64,000 nt of DNA from Pseudomonadota bacterium (GTDB lineage: Bacteria; Myxococcota_A; UBA796; SXON01), in the NCBI GenBank assembly GCA_005778355.1, contig SXON01000112.1, positions 1 to 64,000 of the forward strand, written 5' to 3'. Below are positions 9,449-18,979 of the stretch, piece by piece. Within the stretch, counting starts at the first letter, position 1, and each line of letters opens with the position of its first letter. Both the position numbers and the translations under genes were made by a program. The notes below the pieces were generated by a model that had not been told where the DNA came from, did no database searches, and was given only the letters and a program-made list of their open reading frames with translations.

Positions 9449-11218
9449 GTGGTCGGCTCGAAGCCCTTGAATAAGGCCGCCCTCGGCGTTGCCGCCATCC
9501 TCCTCTACACCACCGCCTGCCGCGTGGCGTGGACACAACTCAACCAGGGCGTGCACTTCACCTCGGACGACGCGGCGCTCTACCACCTGAGCCTCTGGTG
9601 CGAGGCCGCGATTGCGTCGGGACGCAACTCTCTCTGGGGTACGACGCCGCAGTTCGGTGCGCCCTACCCGACGCTCACGGGGAGCGTCTCCGCGCTCGGC
9701 TACCGCTTCATCGGGCACGGGCCGGTCGAGGCGATGTTGTCGATGTTGCCCTGGTACCTGCTCGCCGACCTCGCCGCGGTGGTGAGCGCCTGGCGCCTAC
9801 GGGGGCCGGGGGCCGCCCTCGTCGCGGCGGCGGTCACGCCGCTGGTCACGATGCACGAGAGCACCCGCGGCAACCTCGCCACCGAGCCGGCGGTCGGTGC
9901 GATGGCCGTCGCGACAATCCTCTTCCTGTGGCTCGGGGGATGGCTCGAGCGCCCGGGGTGGTCGACACTCGCAGGCACCGTGGCCGGGCTCGGCCTGCTC
10001 AGCAAGTGGTCCTTCGGTTTCTTCATGGGGCCGCTCTGCGCCCTCGTGATCGCCTACTCGATGGCTCGTGCCTTCCGTGGTGTCTGGGGACTCGCCGTGG
10101 CTGCCGCCACGCTGGGTGCCATCGGCAGCGCGGCCGCGTGGACGGCGGGGAAGATACCCTGGGACTGGCCCGTGATCGCCGCCGGCGCGACCGCCCTGGT
10201 GAGCGGGCTCGCCGCTTGGCGGGGACGTGTCCCGGGGTGGCATCGTCGCATGGTGAGCGTGCTGCTCTTCTGTCTCATGGCCGCGGCGATGGCCGCGCCC
10301 TGGTACCTCCCCAACCTCGACATGATGCAGCAGTTCCTCGGTCAGAACCTGGGTCACGAGTATGCCGGTCCCGTCATGACCTTCCCTGGCCGCCTCTCGT
10401 TCTACGGGTTCGAGTTGCTGCACGGCTCGCTCGGCGTGCTGCTCCTCGCGCTCCTCGGGCTCGGAACGGTGCGCACGCTGCTTGGTGGTCGCACCCGGTC
10501 TCCCTTCGCCCTCGCTTGCCTCGTCGCCTTCACCGCGGGCTTCCTGCTCCTCGCGGCCGCCCCGTACACCAAGAGCCGGTACATCACGGCCGGCTATGCC
10601 TTGCTCGCCCCCCTGGTGGTCGAAGGCATGGTGGGCACCCACGTGGCGTGGCGAGTGCTCCGCGTAGCGGTGATCGCCGCGAGCCTGCTGTTCCTCCAGT
10701 CGGGCCTGCCCGCCCCCTGGAACCAGCGCGCGGCCCAGGCACTGGCCGACGCCCAGATCCCCGGGCTCACGCCGCCCTCGGGCGCGCTACCGTCCACGAC
10801 CGGCGTGAGTGCCGCCCCCCCGCGTCGATCCCAGCAGGTGCGCCCCGTGCTCAGCCTGGTGGACACCTCGCCCAACCCAGCCGCCCCGCTCGCCCGCCAA
10901 GTGGTGGCGCTGCTCGCGGGGCACCCGCTGCCAAAGCGGCCCCAGGTGGCGGTGAGTTACCCGCAGCAACTCCAGCTCCGCGAGGAGCTAGGCGTGGAGT
11001 TCGCGGCGGTGCACGGCGCGAGCAACACGCCCTTGCACGTGGCGTGGGAGGGGCGATTCCCCGCCGGGCTCGCGGGCGCGATGCTACTCCACACCAGTCG
11101 CGAGCAACTGGAGGCTCGGCACATCGCCGCGTTGTCCGATTGCACCTCGGTTGTCGCGCTCGCCGAGCAAGGCGGCACCCTGTACGGGAGGGCCTGCTTC
11201 CCCGGCGAGGCGAAGTAG
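9449..11218 (+). CDS. GT-C family membrane glycosyltransferase (PMT/ArnT-like)
   Basis: This polytopic membrane protein has about ten hydrophobic helices. A pair of acidic residues sits in the first outer loop (FTSDDAALYHLSLW, about residues 37-50), the place of the catalytic acid in GT-C transferases that use polyprenyl-phosphate sugars. HESTRGNLATEPAVGA and PWYLPNLDMMQQFLGQN also fit the PMT/ArnT group. A soluble C-terminal region of about 180 residues follows. Start is uncertain: GTG 9449 precedes the first helix directly, while the open frame reaches 9332 with an arginine-rich stretch I consider untranslated. The acceptor is unknown. Confidence 0.7.
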   Translation: MVGSKPLNKAALGVAAILLYTTACRVAWTQLNQGVHFTSDDAALYHLSLWCEAAIASGRNSLWGTTPQFGAPYPTLTGSVSALGYRFIGHGPVEAMLSMLPWYLLADLAAVVSAWRLRGPGAALVAAAVTPLVTMHESTRGNLATEPAVGAMAVATILFLWLGGWLERPGWSTLAGTVAGLGLLSKWSFGFFMGPLCALVIAYSMARAFRGVWGLAVAAATLGAIGSAAAWTAGKIPWDWPVIAAGATALVSGLAAWRGRVPGWHRRMVSVLLFCLMAAAMAAPWYLPNLDMMQQFLGQNLGHEYAGPVMTFPGRLSFYGFELLHGSLGVLLLALLGLGTVRTLLGGRTRSPFALACLVAFTAGFLLLAAAPYTKSRYITAGYALLAPLVVEGMVGTHVAWRVLRVAVIAASLLFLQSGLPAPWNQRAAQALADAQIPGLTPPSGALPSTTGVSAAPPRRSQQVRPVLSLVDTSPNPAAPLARQVVALLAGHPLPKRPQVAVSYPQQLQLREELGVEFAAVHGASNTPLHVAWEGRFPAGLAGAMLLHTSREQLEARHIAALSDCTSVVALAEQGGTLYGRACFPGEAK

Positions 11219-11232
11219 CGCGCGACGCGCGC

Positions 11233-11916
11233 CTAGCGCACGACCTTGATGGTGAACATCGGGTTCTGCAACGCCCCGTACAGCCGCGCCCACAGGGGCA
11301 GGTACATCTCGGTACCGCGGGCCATGGCGATGCCGCCGAGGTCGATGACGTCTTGCCAGCCGAACTGCTCGCGGAGGAGACTCTCCACGATGCGCTTGGC
11401 GTCGGCGTCATCACCGCAGACGAACATCGTGTGGTCGCCGCCGGCCAGCATCCCCGGCGCCACCATCAGGTAGGCGTTCACCGTGTTGAGCGTCTTCACG
11501 ACGCGCGCCTCGGGGAAGGCTCGCTGGATCTGCTCGCCGAGCGAGTCGTCGTTGCTCACGGTGAGGCGAGGCGGGAAGCCACGTGAGAAGTCGAGGGGGT
11601 TCGAGATGTCGACGAGCACCTTCCCCGCGAGCTTGTCGGCCCCCGCGAGCTTGAGCGCCTCCAGCGAGCCCAGGCCGGAGGTCGCGTTGAGCACGATCTC
11701 GCCGTGGCCGGCCGCGTCGGCGAAGCTACCGAGCGCCACCGCCGGGTGCTCGGCGAGGAACGAGGAGAGCGGGGGCCCACCGAAGCTGTCGGGGGCGGTG
11801 CGCGCGCGACTCTCCACCGGGTCGCGGGTGCCGATCATCACGCCATGACCGAGAGAAGAGAGCTTGCCAGCCAGCGTCTTGCCCACCACGCCACTGCCGA
11901 GGATGCCGATGTTCAT
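11233..11916 (-). CDS. NADP-dependent F420-reductase-like oxidoreductase
   Basis: The 227-residue protein has a Rossmann fold starting at residue 2 (IGILGSGVVGKTLAGKL, a GxGxxG motif), then GTRDP for the NADP phosphate. Conserved VLNATSG and LVDISNPLDF segments place it among the NADP oxidoreductases related to F420:NADP reductase (NpdG fold). Such enzymes are widespread in bacteria lacking F420, and substrates are mostly unknown. It is transcribed divergently from a LysR regulator 92 bases away, a layout typical for a LysR target gene. Confidence 0.8.
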   Translation of the reverse strand: MNIGILGSGVVGKTLAGKLSSLGHGVMIGTRDPVESRARTAPDSFGGPPLSSFLAEHPAVALGSFADAAGHGEIVLNATSGLGSLEALKLAGADKLAGKVLVDISNPLDFSRGFPPRLTVSNDDSLGEQIQRAFPEARVVKTLNTVNAYLMVAPGMLAGGDHTMFVCGDDADAKRIVESLLREQFGWQDVIDLGGIAMARGTEMYLPLWARLYGALQNPMFTIKVVR

Positions 11917-11978
11917 GAAATCTCCTTGAGAGCCCCCAGAGAGTACGCAGCGGGCGGCCCGTTTACAATACCGCCCTA

Positions 11979-11997
11979 GCTCATCTCATTGATGAGC
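11979..11997. promoter_or_regulatory. Inverted repeat upstream of the LysR gene
   Basis: GCTCATC and GATGAGC (7 bases each, perfect) flank a 5-base spacer in the 92-base divergent intergenic region. They lie directly upstream of the LysR gene's Shine-Dalgarno AGGAG (11998-12002). Geometry and position fit a LysR recognition site or autoregulatory operator. Confidence 0.5.
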
Positions 11998-12008
11998 AGG
12001 AGTTCACG

Positions 12009-12908
12009 ATGTCGCTATTCGCACGCGTGGAGCCTTTCGTCCACACCGCAGAGAAACGTAGTTTCCGAGCGGCAGCGAGCCAGCTCGGCGTCACGCCCAC
12101 GGCGGTGAGCAAGGCGGTGGCGGCCCTGGAGGCCGAGCTCGGCGTGCGCCTCTTGAACCGCACCTCGCGCCACGTCGCGCTCACCCCCGAGGGCGAGGTT
12201 TACCTTCGCCATTGTCGCGACGCGCTCGATCGCCTGCAAGCTGGCCGGGATCTGGTCACCCACGCCGCCCAGGTGGCGGAGGGGCGCCTCAAGGTGTCCA
12301 TGTCTTTCGTGCTCGGACGGCCCGTGGTCAGCGCGCTCCACCGCCTGCTCGGGCGCTACCCGGGCATCGAGGTACACCTCGCCTTTAGCGACGTGGCGGT
12401 GAACCTGGTGGAGGAAGAGGTCGACGTGGCGCTCCGCATCGGCGAGCGTGACGACTCCACGCTCGTGGGGCGACGGCTGCGCACGCCCACTTGGGTGGCG
12501 GTGGCCTCGCCCAACTACCTGGCGCGCAAGGGGGAACCCCGCGACGTGGCCGATCTCGCCACGCACACTTGCCTGCACTTCGCTCGCCCCTCCGGGCACG
12601 TGGCCGAGTGGCACTTTGCCGGCGACGCGCCGCCCTGGTTGGCCCCGCGGCCCGTCCTCTTCGACCACGGCGACCTGCTCGTCGACGCGGTCGCCGCCGG
12701 GCTGGGCGTGGCGCAGGTGTTTGACTTCATGGTGCGCGAGCAGGTGCGTCGCGGGGAGATCGTCGAGGTCCTGTCCCACCTCGCGCGTCCGGGGCCGCCC
12801 ATCCACGCCCTTTGCCTCCCCGGGCGACAGCGCGTCCCCAAGATCCGCGCGTTCATCGATTTCGCGGTGGAAGTGTTCGGCGGCCCAGCCGGGAGCCCCC
12901 AACCGTAA
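12009..12908 (+). CDS. LysR-family transcriptional regulator
   Basis: This is a 299-residue LysR-type regulator. The N-terminal winged helix-turn-helix spans about residues 1-60 (FRAAASQLGVTPTAVSKAVAALE, with RLLNRTSRHVALT as the wing). The effector-binding domain follows, with typical VDVALRIGERDDSTLVGRRL and GLGVAQVFDFMV segments. It belongs to the subgroup related to DsdC/AaeR-like single-gene regulators. ATG 12009 is preceded by AGGAG with a 6-base spacer. The divergent NADP oxidoreductase is the likely target. Confidence 0.9.
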   Translation: MSLFARVEPFVHTAEKRSFRAAASQLGVTPTAVSKAVAALEAELGVRLLNRTSRHVALTPEGEVYLRHCRDALDRLQAGRDLVTHAAQVAEGRLKVSMSFVLGRPVVSALHRLLGRYPGIEVHLAFSDVAVNLVEEEVDVALRIGERDDSTLVGRRLRTPTWVAVASPNYLARKGEPRDVADLATHTCLHFARPSGHVAEWHFAGDAPPWLAPRPVLFDHGDLLVDAVAAGLGVAQVFDFMVREQVRRGEIVEVLSHLARPGPPIHALCLPGRQRVPKIRAFIDFAVEVFGGPAGSPQP

Positions 12909-13000
12909 CAATTGTGTCGTCGACTCCCGCACCGCACGAGATGTAGAACGGCTTCGCTAGGTCATTCGACCGACGCAACCCTCGTTCCCATGGAGTCCAC

Positions 13001-14494
13001 ATGCGCCTATCCTCTGCTTGCCTCGCCCTGCTCGGGGCCGGCACCGTGTTCGCCGCGCTCGCGCCGCAGTCTGCGCTCGCCGCCGACACCTCCATCCACG
13101 TCACCGGCACCGTGCTCATGGAGTGCCGCACGGCGCACCTCGGAATGGCCGGCTACACCCGCACCGAGGCCTGCCTGCAGTTCTCGCCCGGCGGCGCCGC
13201 ATCGGTGCAGTACAACATCAACAACAGCAGCGGCCTGACGCGCGGCTACGACGTGGTGTACGAGCACGCCAACCTCACGCTGGTCCTCAACGGCGAGGAG
13301 CGGCAGCTCGCGCACGCCGACCGGTTCACCACCGGCGTGAACTATACCGAGTTCGGCAACTGGGAGTACGACTCCGGCGTGAGCGGCGACGCGGCTCGCC
13401 TCTACTACGAGGGCCCCAACGGCTATGTCCAGCAGGGGATCTACAGCGACGCCGCCCCCGCCGGCGGCTGGCTCGACGACAACTTCCAGCTCGTGCCCGG
13501 CTACACCCCGCGCGTCGACATCATCGGCGGTATCGACAAGTACAACCAGTGGAACTTCGAGTGCACCTTCATCCCACCCGACCGCGGCCAGCGCTGGGAC
13601 GCCTCCTGGGAGAACATCACCATCGGCACCGGTCCCTGCGGGAACGACGCGGTCGACACCGACAGCGACGGGGTGGAAGACGGCCTCGACAACTGCCCCG
13701 CCACGGCCAACGCCGACCAGGCCGACAATGACGGCGAGGGCACCGGCGACGCCTGCGACCTCTGCCCCACCGACCCCGCCAACACCGACGTGGACGACGA
13801 TCTCGTGTGCGACGTCAACGACGCCTGCCTCGGCGACAACGCCACGGGCGACGACGATCAGGACGGCTGGTGCGACGACCAGGACCTCTGCTTCGGCACG
13901 GATGTGCTGGGCGATGTCGATGCCGATGGCTGGTGCGAAGACGAGGACAACTGCCCCGTCGACGACAACGCGGGCCAGTCCGATGCCGACGACGACGGCA
14001 TCGGCGACGCCTGCGAGGCCGACAGCGATCAGGACGGCGTCATCGACGACGACGACAACTGCGCGGCGACCGCCAACGTGGGACAGGCCGACGGCGACAG
14101 CGACGGGCAGGGCGACGCCTGCGACGACGACGACGACGACGACGGTGCCGCAGACGACAGCGACAACTGCCCGGTGGTCGCCAACAGCACCCAGGTGGAC
14201 TTCGACAGTGACGGCCTCGGCGATGCCTGCGACGGCGACGACGATGCCGACGCGGTGGCCGACGACGTCGACCAGTGTGCCGCCACCCCGCTGAGCGCCC
14301 TCGTCAGCGACGTCGGCTGCTCGGGCGAGCAGCACGTGGTCCTCACCTGCGGGACGTTGTCCAACTGGACCAACCGCGGCGGCTACGTGAGCTGCGTCAC
14401 CACGGCCGTGCAGACGGCGCGCGCGCAGGGCCTCCTCACCGGCAACCAGGGCGGGGTCATCGTCAGCACCGCGGCCAAGTCCGGCAAGAAGTAG
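13001..14494 (+). CDS. Secreted thrombospondin type 3 repeat protein
   Basis: Secreted by a standard signal peptide (cleavage after about SALAA, residue 28), the 497-residue product has an N-terminal beta-rich domain of about 190 residues (unknown family). Six or more thrombospondin-type-3 calcium-binding units follow (DTDSDGVEDGLDNCP, DADDDGIGDAC), then a short C-terminal domain, ending AAKSGKK. Type 3 repeats wrap many calcium ions and form rigid stalks, so the protein is probably extracellular or outer-membrane. GGAG lies 5 bases before the ATG. Several Asp-only stretches (DDDDDDDGAADD) lack the Cys of canonical repeats. Confidence 0.85.
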   Translation: MRLSSACLALLGAGTVFAALAPQSALAADTSIHVTGTVLMECRTAHLGMAGYTRTEACLQFSPGGAASVQYNINNSSGLTRGYDVVYEHANLTLVLNGEERQLAHADRFTTGVNYTEFGNWEYDSGVSGDAARLYYEGPNGYVQQGIYSDAAPAGGWLDDNFQLVPGYTPRVDIIGGIDKYNQWNFECTFIPPDRGQRWDASWENITIGTGPCGNDAVDTDSDGVEDGLDNCPATANADQADNDGEGTGDACDLCPTDPANTDVDDDLVCDVNDACLGDNATGDDDQDGWCDDQDLCFGTDVLGDVDADGWCEDEDNCPVDDNAGQSDADDDGIGDACEADSDQDGVIDDDDNCAATANVGQADGDSDGQGDACDDDDDDDGAADDSDNCPVVANSTQVDFDSDGLGDACDGDDDADAVADDVDQCAATPLSALVSDVGCSGEQHVVLTCGTLSNWTNRGGYVSCVTTAVQTARAQGLLTGNQGGVIVSTAAKSGKK

Positions 14495-14506
14495 GCCGAG
14501 TTTCCG

Positions 14507-14535
14507 GGCGGCACCCCGGCCGGAGGGGTGCCGCC
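14507..14535 (+). terminator. GC-rich stem-loop after the thrombospondin gene
   Basis: GGCGGCACCCC and GGGGTGCCGCC form an 11-base perfect stem 12 bases after the stop codon. No T-run follows, so it may act as a rho-assisted or mRNA-stabilising hairpin. Confidence 0.6.
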
Positions 14536-14626
14536 TCGGAGGGCGCCGAACAGGCAGATGTCGAGGCCGAGGGCGCCGACCGAAGAGTCACCCGCATCGA
14601 GGGCTGTGGTAGCGTGTCACTGAAAG

Positions 14627-17416
14627 ATGCCCCTTACGCTGCGGATCCTCGCCTTCGGCGCCGTCCGCGTGGACATGGACAGCGGTCTCGCAACGGGCCC
14701 CGGGATGGCGTTCACGCTGCCGCCGCTGGAGCTCGCGCTCCTGCGCTACTTGCGCGATCGCCCGGGACAGGTGGTGCCGCGCGATGAGCTGCTGCGGGCC
14801 GTGTGGGGTCACAAGGCCTGCGTCGTGACACGCGCCGTCGATACGACCGTGTCGCGACTACGACGACGGTTGGGGCCCGAGGGGGCGGCCCGTATCCGAG
14901 CCATCCACGGCGAGGGCTACACGCTCGAGGGCGGACCCCGGGCGATGCCGAGCTCGCAGGCTCCAGTCCCCACGGCCACGCGCCTGGTGGGGCGGAGCGA
15001 GGACCTCGCGATGCTCCTCGACTGGGCCAGCCGCCCAGGCGCCCGCTGGATGACGGTGCTCGGCCCCCGTGGCATCGGCAAGTCGCGGCTGCTCGCCGAG
15101 CTGTGGCGGAGTGTTCACGAGGTGCCCCTCGGTACTTTCCCCGACGGTGTCACGCTCGTGCCGCTGGAGCAGGCCGAGGCGCCGGAAGACGTCGCCGGCC
15201 TCCTGTGCGGTGCCCTCGGCCTGCGCCCGGCGACGCTCGGATCGTTCCCCGAGTTCCTATGCAGTTCGCTCGGCAGCGCCCGGTGCCTGCTCCTGCTCGA
15301 CTCGGTAGACCGCGCCCGCTCGGCGCTGGCCGCGCTCCAACCCGCGCTCGCCCGCTGCCCGGGGGTGGTCGTGGTGGCGAGCGGGCGCGAGCCCCTCGGC
15401 TGCGAGGGCGAGGAACAGCACCTCCTCGCGCCACTCGACGCGGGGGCGGCGGCGGCGCTGTTCGCCGAGGCCTCCGGCGGCGGCACGACCGACCTCGCCC
15501 CGGTCGGCGGCTTGCCGCTTGGGATCATGCTTTTCGCCGCCGCGTGGCGGGCCGGGGTCGACCTCGCCCGCGCGGCGAGTGACGGCGTGGGCGCGGCCGT
15601 CCAGGCGAGCTGGGGACGGCTTCCCACCGAGGCCCGGCGGGTGCTCGCGCGGCTCTCCGTCTTCCGCGACCCCTTCCACCCCGCGGCCGCGGCAGCGGTG
15701 GCCGACGCGTCCTCCTCGACCCTGGACCTGCTGGCCCGGGAGAGCCTGCTCCAGCTGCACGGCCAGACCCGGTCCCTCCACCCGGCCATCCGGGCCTTCG
15801 CGGCTGAACAACTCGATGCTGGTGACCGCGAGACCGTGGAAGACCGGCACATGGACTGGGCGCTCGGCCTGGTCGCCCCGGAGGGCCTGTCACTCCGGGG
15901 GGCGGCACGGCTGGAGTGCCGCCGCCAGGCGCTCGGGGCCCGCGCTGACATCGAGGCCGCCTGGTCGCGAGCCATCCGGCGAGAGCACGGTGATCGCCTG
16001 GCTCGCTCCGCCCCGGGACTGCGTTCGCTCTGGATGAGCGGCGGCCTCGTTCGATCAGCCGCCCTGCTGCTCCGTGCCGCGCGGGAGCAGGCCACGCACC
16101 CCGAGCAACACGTCGAGCTGTGCCTGGCCGAGGCCGCGTGCCTGGGACGGCTGGGGGAAGGGCGACAAGCCAGGGACTTGTTGCGTTCGGTCTCGCCCGA
16201 CGGTCTCCCCGCCACCCTCGCGGCTCGGCTCAGCGCCACGCTCGCCGAGGCGGCGCTCGGCCTCCAGTCCGATGCCGAGCAGATGGCGGTGGGTGACGAG
16301 GCGCTGGGGCTGGCCGACCGCTGGCTCCCCTCGGCAGAGCGCTGCCAGGTGAGATGCTCGGCGCTGGCCCAGCGCGCCCGTGCCAACCTCGCCTGCCCGT
16401 CTCTCGCCGACGCGCACGCGCTGCTCCTCGAGGCCCGGGCCTCGGCCGACCCGGACCTCGTGTCGGCCGCGCTCTTCGTGCACGGCGTGGTCCGCTTCCG
16501 CTGGTCGCCATCACGGGCGGCGCTTCACGACCTCCGCTCGGCGCGACGCCTCCAGGAAATAGAGGGCGATGAGGCGGCGCTGGCCGTCACGCTCGTCTGG
16601 GAAACCACGGTGGCGCACGTCATCGGCGCCCCGGACGAGGCCGCCCACGTCGAGCGCACTGCCGAGGCGCTACTCGAGCGCCACGGCGCGCTCCAGTTGC
16701 TTTGGGCGATGCGACGCAACCTCGGGCTGGCGGCGGTGGCGCACGGCCGCTTCGAGGTGGCTGAACCCCGGCTTCGCCAATGCATCGCCGCCACCGAGCG
16801 ACTCGGGCTCGGCCGACTGCACGCCCACTGTCACGAGTCGCTCGCCCTCTGCCTCGTGCAAGCGGGCCGCCCCGAGGAGGCGCTCGCCGAGCTCGACGCC
16901 TGCCTCGCTCACCGAGGCACCGACTACGTCAGCGACGGCCAGTCCTGGTGGATCCGAGCGCTGGCCCACATCGACCAGCCCGAGGAGGCCGACCGGACGG
17001 TGCGAGAGGGCCTCCGCTGTCACGCCACCGCGCCGTCCTGGATGCCCGAAGTGACACTCGACCTGCAGCTGCTCGGCGCCGTCGCGCGGGCGCGCCTCTC
17101 CGCCGCAGGCGACCCCTGGCCGCTCCTGGTTGATCGTTTGCTGGCGGCGCGCACGGAGCCCGCCTCTCGGGGCGTGGCGCTCTGGCTAGCGGCCCAGGTG
17201 GCGGCTGAGCGCGATCCGCCACTGGCCGGTCGACTGTTCGGTTACGCCGCGGCCGTCGAGCCCTTCCGAGCTGCGACGGCCTCCGCCTACGCACAGGTCC
17301 GCGCCCGGATCGCCCACCGTCTCGGGGATCAGGGACTCGCCGAGGCCGAGGCCGAGGGCACCACGCTGTCACGCGCGGGGCTCGGGCGGATCCTTCGACG
17401 GCGTGCCGTCGCGTAG
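14627..17416 (+). CDS. AfsR-like regulator: OmpR-type winged helix, P-loop ATPase, TPRs
   Basis: This 929-residue regulator has an N-terminal OmpR/SARP-type winged helix (residues about 5-100: LLRYLRDRPGQVVPRDELLR, DTTVSRLRRRLG, IRAIHGEGYTL). A P-loop STAND-type ATPase follows, with Walker A GPRGIGKS at 146-153 and Walker B LLLLDSVD at about 223. A large C-terminal TPR-like helical region makes up the rest. Proteins of this plan switch on target promoters when the ATPase senses a ligand. No receiver domain is present. It lies alone on its strand; targets are unknown. Start ATG 14627 is immediately before the winged helix. Confidence 0.85.
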   Translation: MPLTLRILAFGAVRVDMDSGLATGPGMAFTLPPLELALLRYLRDRPGQVVPRDELLRAVWGHKACVVTRAVDTTVSRLRRRLGPEGAARIRAIHGEGYTLEGGPRAMPSSQAPVPTATRLVGRSEDLAMLLDWASRPGARWMTVLGPRGIGKSRLLAELWRSVHEVPLGTFPDGVTLVPLEQAEAPEDVAGLLCGALGLRPATLGSFPEFLCSSLGSARCLLLLDSVDRARSALAALQPALARCPGVVVVASGREPLGCEGEEQHLLAPLDAGAAAALFAEASGGGTTDLAPVGGLPLGIMLFAAAWRAGVDLARAASDGVGAAVQASWGRLPTEARRVLARLSVFRDPFHPAAAAAVADASSSTLDLLARESLLQLHGQTRSLHPAIRAFAAEQLDAGDRETVEDRHMDWALGLVAPEGLSLRGAARLECRRQALGARADIEAAWSRAIRREHGDRLARSAPGLRSLWMSGGLVRSAALLLRAAREQATHPEQHVELCLAEAACLGRLGEGRQARDLLRSVSPDGLPATLAARLSATLAEAALGLQSDAEQMAVGDEALGLADRWLPSAERCQVRCSALAQRARANLACPSLADAHALLLEARASADPDLVSAALFVHGVVRFRWSPSRAALHDLRSARRLQEIEGDEAALAVTLVWETTVAHVIGAPDEAAHVERTAEALLERHGALQLLWAMRRNLGLAAVAHGRFEVAEPRLRQCIAATERLGLGRLHAHCHESLALCLVQAGRPEEALAELDACLAHRGTDYVSDGQSWWIRALAHIDQPEEADRTVREGLRCHATAPSWMPEVTLDLQLLGAVARARLSAAGDPWPLLVDRLLAARTEPASRGVALWLAAQVAAERDPPLAGRLFGYAAAVEPFRAATASAYAQVRARIAHRLGDQGLAEAEAEGTTLSRAGLGRILRRRAVA

Positions 17417-17417
17417 T

Positions 17418-17744
17418 TCACGGCGAGGCCGTCACCACTCGATAGTACACCACGTCGTCGCGACCCAGCGGCACCTCACCCGCAGCCGCGTTGTCCCCGA
17501 TCACGCGAAGCGGGGCCGCCTCGTCAGCCAACGCGAGCATCACCGGATCGTGCCCGGCCACCGGTTCACGCCCACCGGTGCCTCGCTCTCGCGCCAGGAA
17601 CGTGAGGAGCAGCGCGGCTGCCACGGCCACCGCGGCCCACCGAGGGGCGGTCGACCGTTCGGCACGCACGCGCGCAAGGAGGCGATCCCGCCCGCCGGCC
17701 GGAGGCTCGAGCATCGGCAGGATGTCGCCAAGCTCGCTACTCAT
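17418..17744 (-). CDS. Small single-pass membrane protein, putative anti-sigma factor
   Basis: This 108-residue protein has a cytoplasmic N-terminus of about 35 residues, one transmembrane helix (WAAVAVAAALLLTFLA) and an outer C-terminal domain. Its ATG overlaps the stop of the ECF sigma gene as ATGA. The size, topology and coupling match anti-sigma factors, but the zinc-binding HxxxCxxC motif of ZAS domains is absent. The assignment therefore rests on context only. Confidence 0.6.
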   Translation of the reverse strand: MSSELGDILPMLEPPAGGRDRLLARVRAERSTAPRWAAVAVAAALLLTFLARERGTGGREPVAGHDPVMLALADEAAPLRVIGDNAAAGEVPLGRDDVVYYRVVTASP

Positions 17745-18250
17745 GCACCCTCCAGAGACGCGCGCAGAAGGGCCGCCGCGAGGTGACGCCGCGACCCGAC
17801 CGTACCTGGTGGAATATCGAGGATCGCCGCGATCTCCACGTTTCCGAGCTCACTGAACTCGGCGAGCAAGACCACGTCACGCAGCTTGTCCGGCAAGCTG
17901 TCGATCGCGGCACGCACGGCCGCCGCGCGCTCTCGAGTTTCGAGGTCCTCGTCGGCCCCGGCGGCCGAGCCACCGTCGCGCTCCGCGTCGAAGGCGAGCC
18001 AGGTCCACAGGCGCTGCGACCGTCGACGGTTCGAGGCGAGGTTGAGCACCGTGCGCCACGCGTAGGCCTCGGCGCCGTCCATTCGGACGCCCGCCCGTGC
18101 TTTCCACAGGCGCACGAAGGTCTCCTGTACCACGTCGACGCTGTCTTGTTCGTTCCAGAGGCGACGGTACACCACGTTGTACATGGGCCGCTCGAGCCGA
18201 GCGTACAGCTCGCCGAGCGCCGTCTCGTCGATGGCGCTGGAGGAGGCCAC
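17741..18250 (-). CDS. ECF-family RNA polymerase sigma factor
   Basis: This 169-residue group 4 sigma factor has region 2 (ELYARLERPMYNVVYRRLWNEQDSVDVVQETFVRLWK) and region 4 (LPDKLRDVVLLAEFSELGNVEIAAILDIPPGTVGSRRHLA), joined by an acidic linker. It starts 9 bases after a lipoprotein gene and overlaps the putative anti-sigma gene, so the three form one operon. ECF units are usually autoregulated; no promoter could be assigned upstream of the lipoprotein gene at 18979. Confidence 0.9.
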   Translation of the reverse strand: MASSSAIDETALGELYARLERPMYNVVYRRLWNEQDSVDVVQETFVRLWKARAGVRMDGAEAYAWRTVLNLASNRRRSQRLWTWLAFDAERDGGSAAGADEDLETRERAAAVRAAIDSLPDKLRDVVLLAEFSELGNVEIAAILDIPPGTVGSRRHLAAALLRASLEGA

Positions 18251-18259
18251 GAACGGTCC

Positions 18260-18979
18260 TTATTGCGCAGCAACGGGCTCTGGACGCACGACGTAGAAGA
18301 TGGCGTCGCTGGTGCCCGGGGGGCCGCCCTGGCCCCCCACCGCCGTCTGCCCGAGCACCAGCACCTGGCCCGCGCCGAGTTGCACCCGGGTGTGCGTCTC
18401 CGTGCCGCCCTCCACGCGCAACCCCAGCTCGGCGACGATGCTGCCCGAAGGGCTCACGCTCGCCAGCTGCTCGATGTGGAACTCCGAACCGTTGGCCTGC
18501 GCCTGGGCGCCATCGAGCGAGAGGAGCGACTCGCGGAAGAGCACCTCGTAGCGCATCGGCACCTCCTGACCGGCCACCTCCGCCATCGCCGGGGCGATCA
18601 CCGCCGGGAGGGCCGAGGTGTCCACGGCCGCTGCCCTCGTGCCGCCCACCATCCAGTAAGACAGCTTGACGTTCTTCGGCTCGGCGACAGCGGGGTCGAG
18701 CTTGTTGAGCCGCTCGATCACGCCTTTCACGTCGCCCTGGACCGACTCTGGTGCGGCGACGATCACGCTGCCGGGGGCGCCCTGGCGGGCGCGGCCGAGC
18801 GGGGGCACATCGTCGGCGCGCCAGAAAACGCGATTGAGCACGTCTTCCACGCGGGACTCGTAGCCCCTGGGCACGTCGTAGGTGGTGAGCACGAAGGCGG
18901 AGGGGTCGTCGAGCTCGTTCGTGCCGCCCTCGATGGAGGCGGAGCAGGCGGCGAGGAGGAAGGTCAGGAAAGTGAACAT
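18260..18979 (-). CDS. Putative lipoprotein with secretin N-domain-like segment
   Basis: This 239-residue lipoprotein begins MFTFLTFLLAACSAS (lipobox LLAAC, Cys 12, no charged n-region). A central segment (VIVAAPESVQGDVKGVIERLNKLDP) resembles the small N-domains of secretins, and a later beta-rich region ends QVLVLGQTAVGG. It heads the operon with the ECF sigma and putative anti-sigma genes, so it could be the envelope component sensed or controlled by that sigma factor. No secretin beta-barrel is present; a partner in secretin assembly is an inference. Confidence 0.6.
   Translation of the reverse strand: MFTFLTFLLAACSASIEGGTNELDDPSAFVLTTYDVPRGYESRVEDVLNRVFWRADDVPPLGRARQGAPGSVIVAAPESVQGDVKGVIERLNKLDPAVAEPKNVKLSYWMVGGTRAAAVDTSALPAVIAPAMAEVAGQEVPMRYEVLFRESLLSLDGAQAQANGSEFHIEQLASVSPSGSIVAELGLRVEGGTETHTRVQLGAGQVLVLGQTAVGGQGGPPGTSDAIFYVVRPEPVAAQ

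Noticed and set aside
9529..11586. Long plus-strand frame overlapping the glycosyltransferase
   Set aside because: Arg/Pro-rich shadow of the real frame without motifs or a signal.
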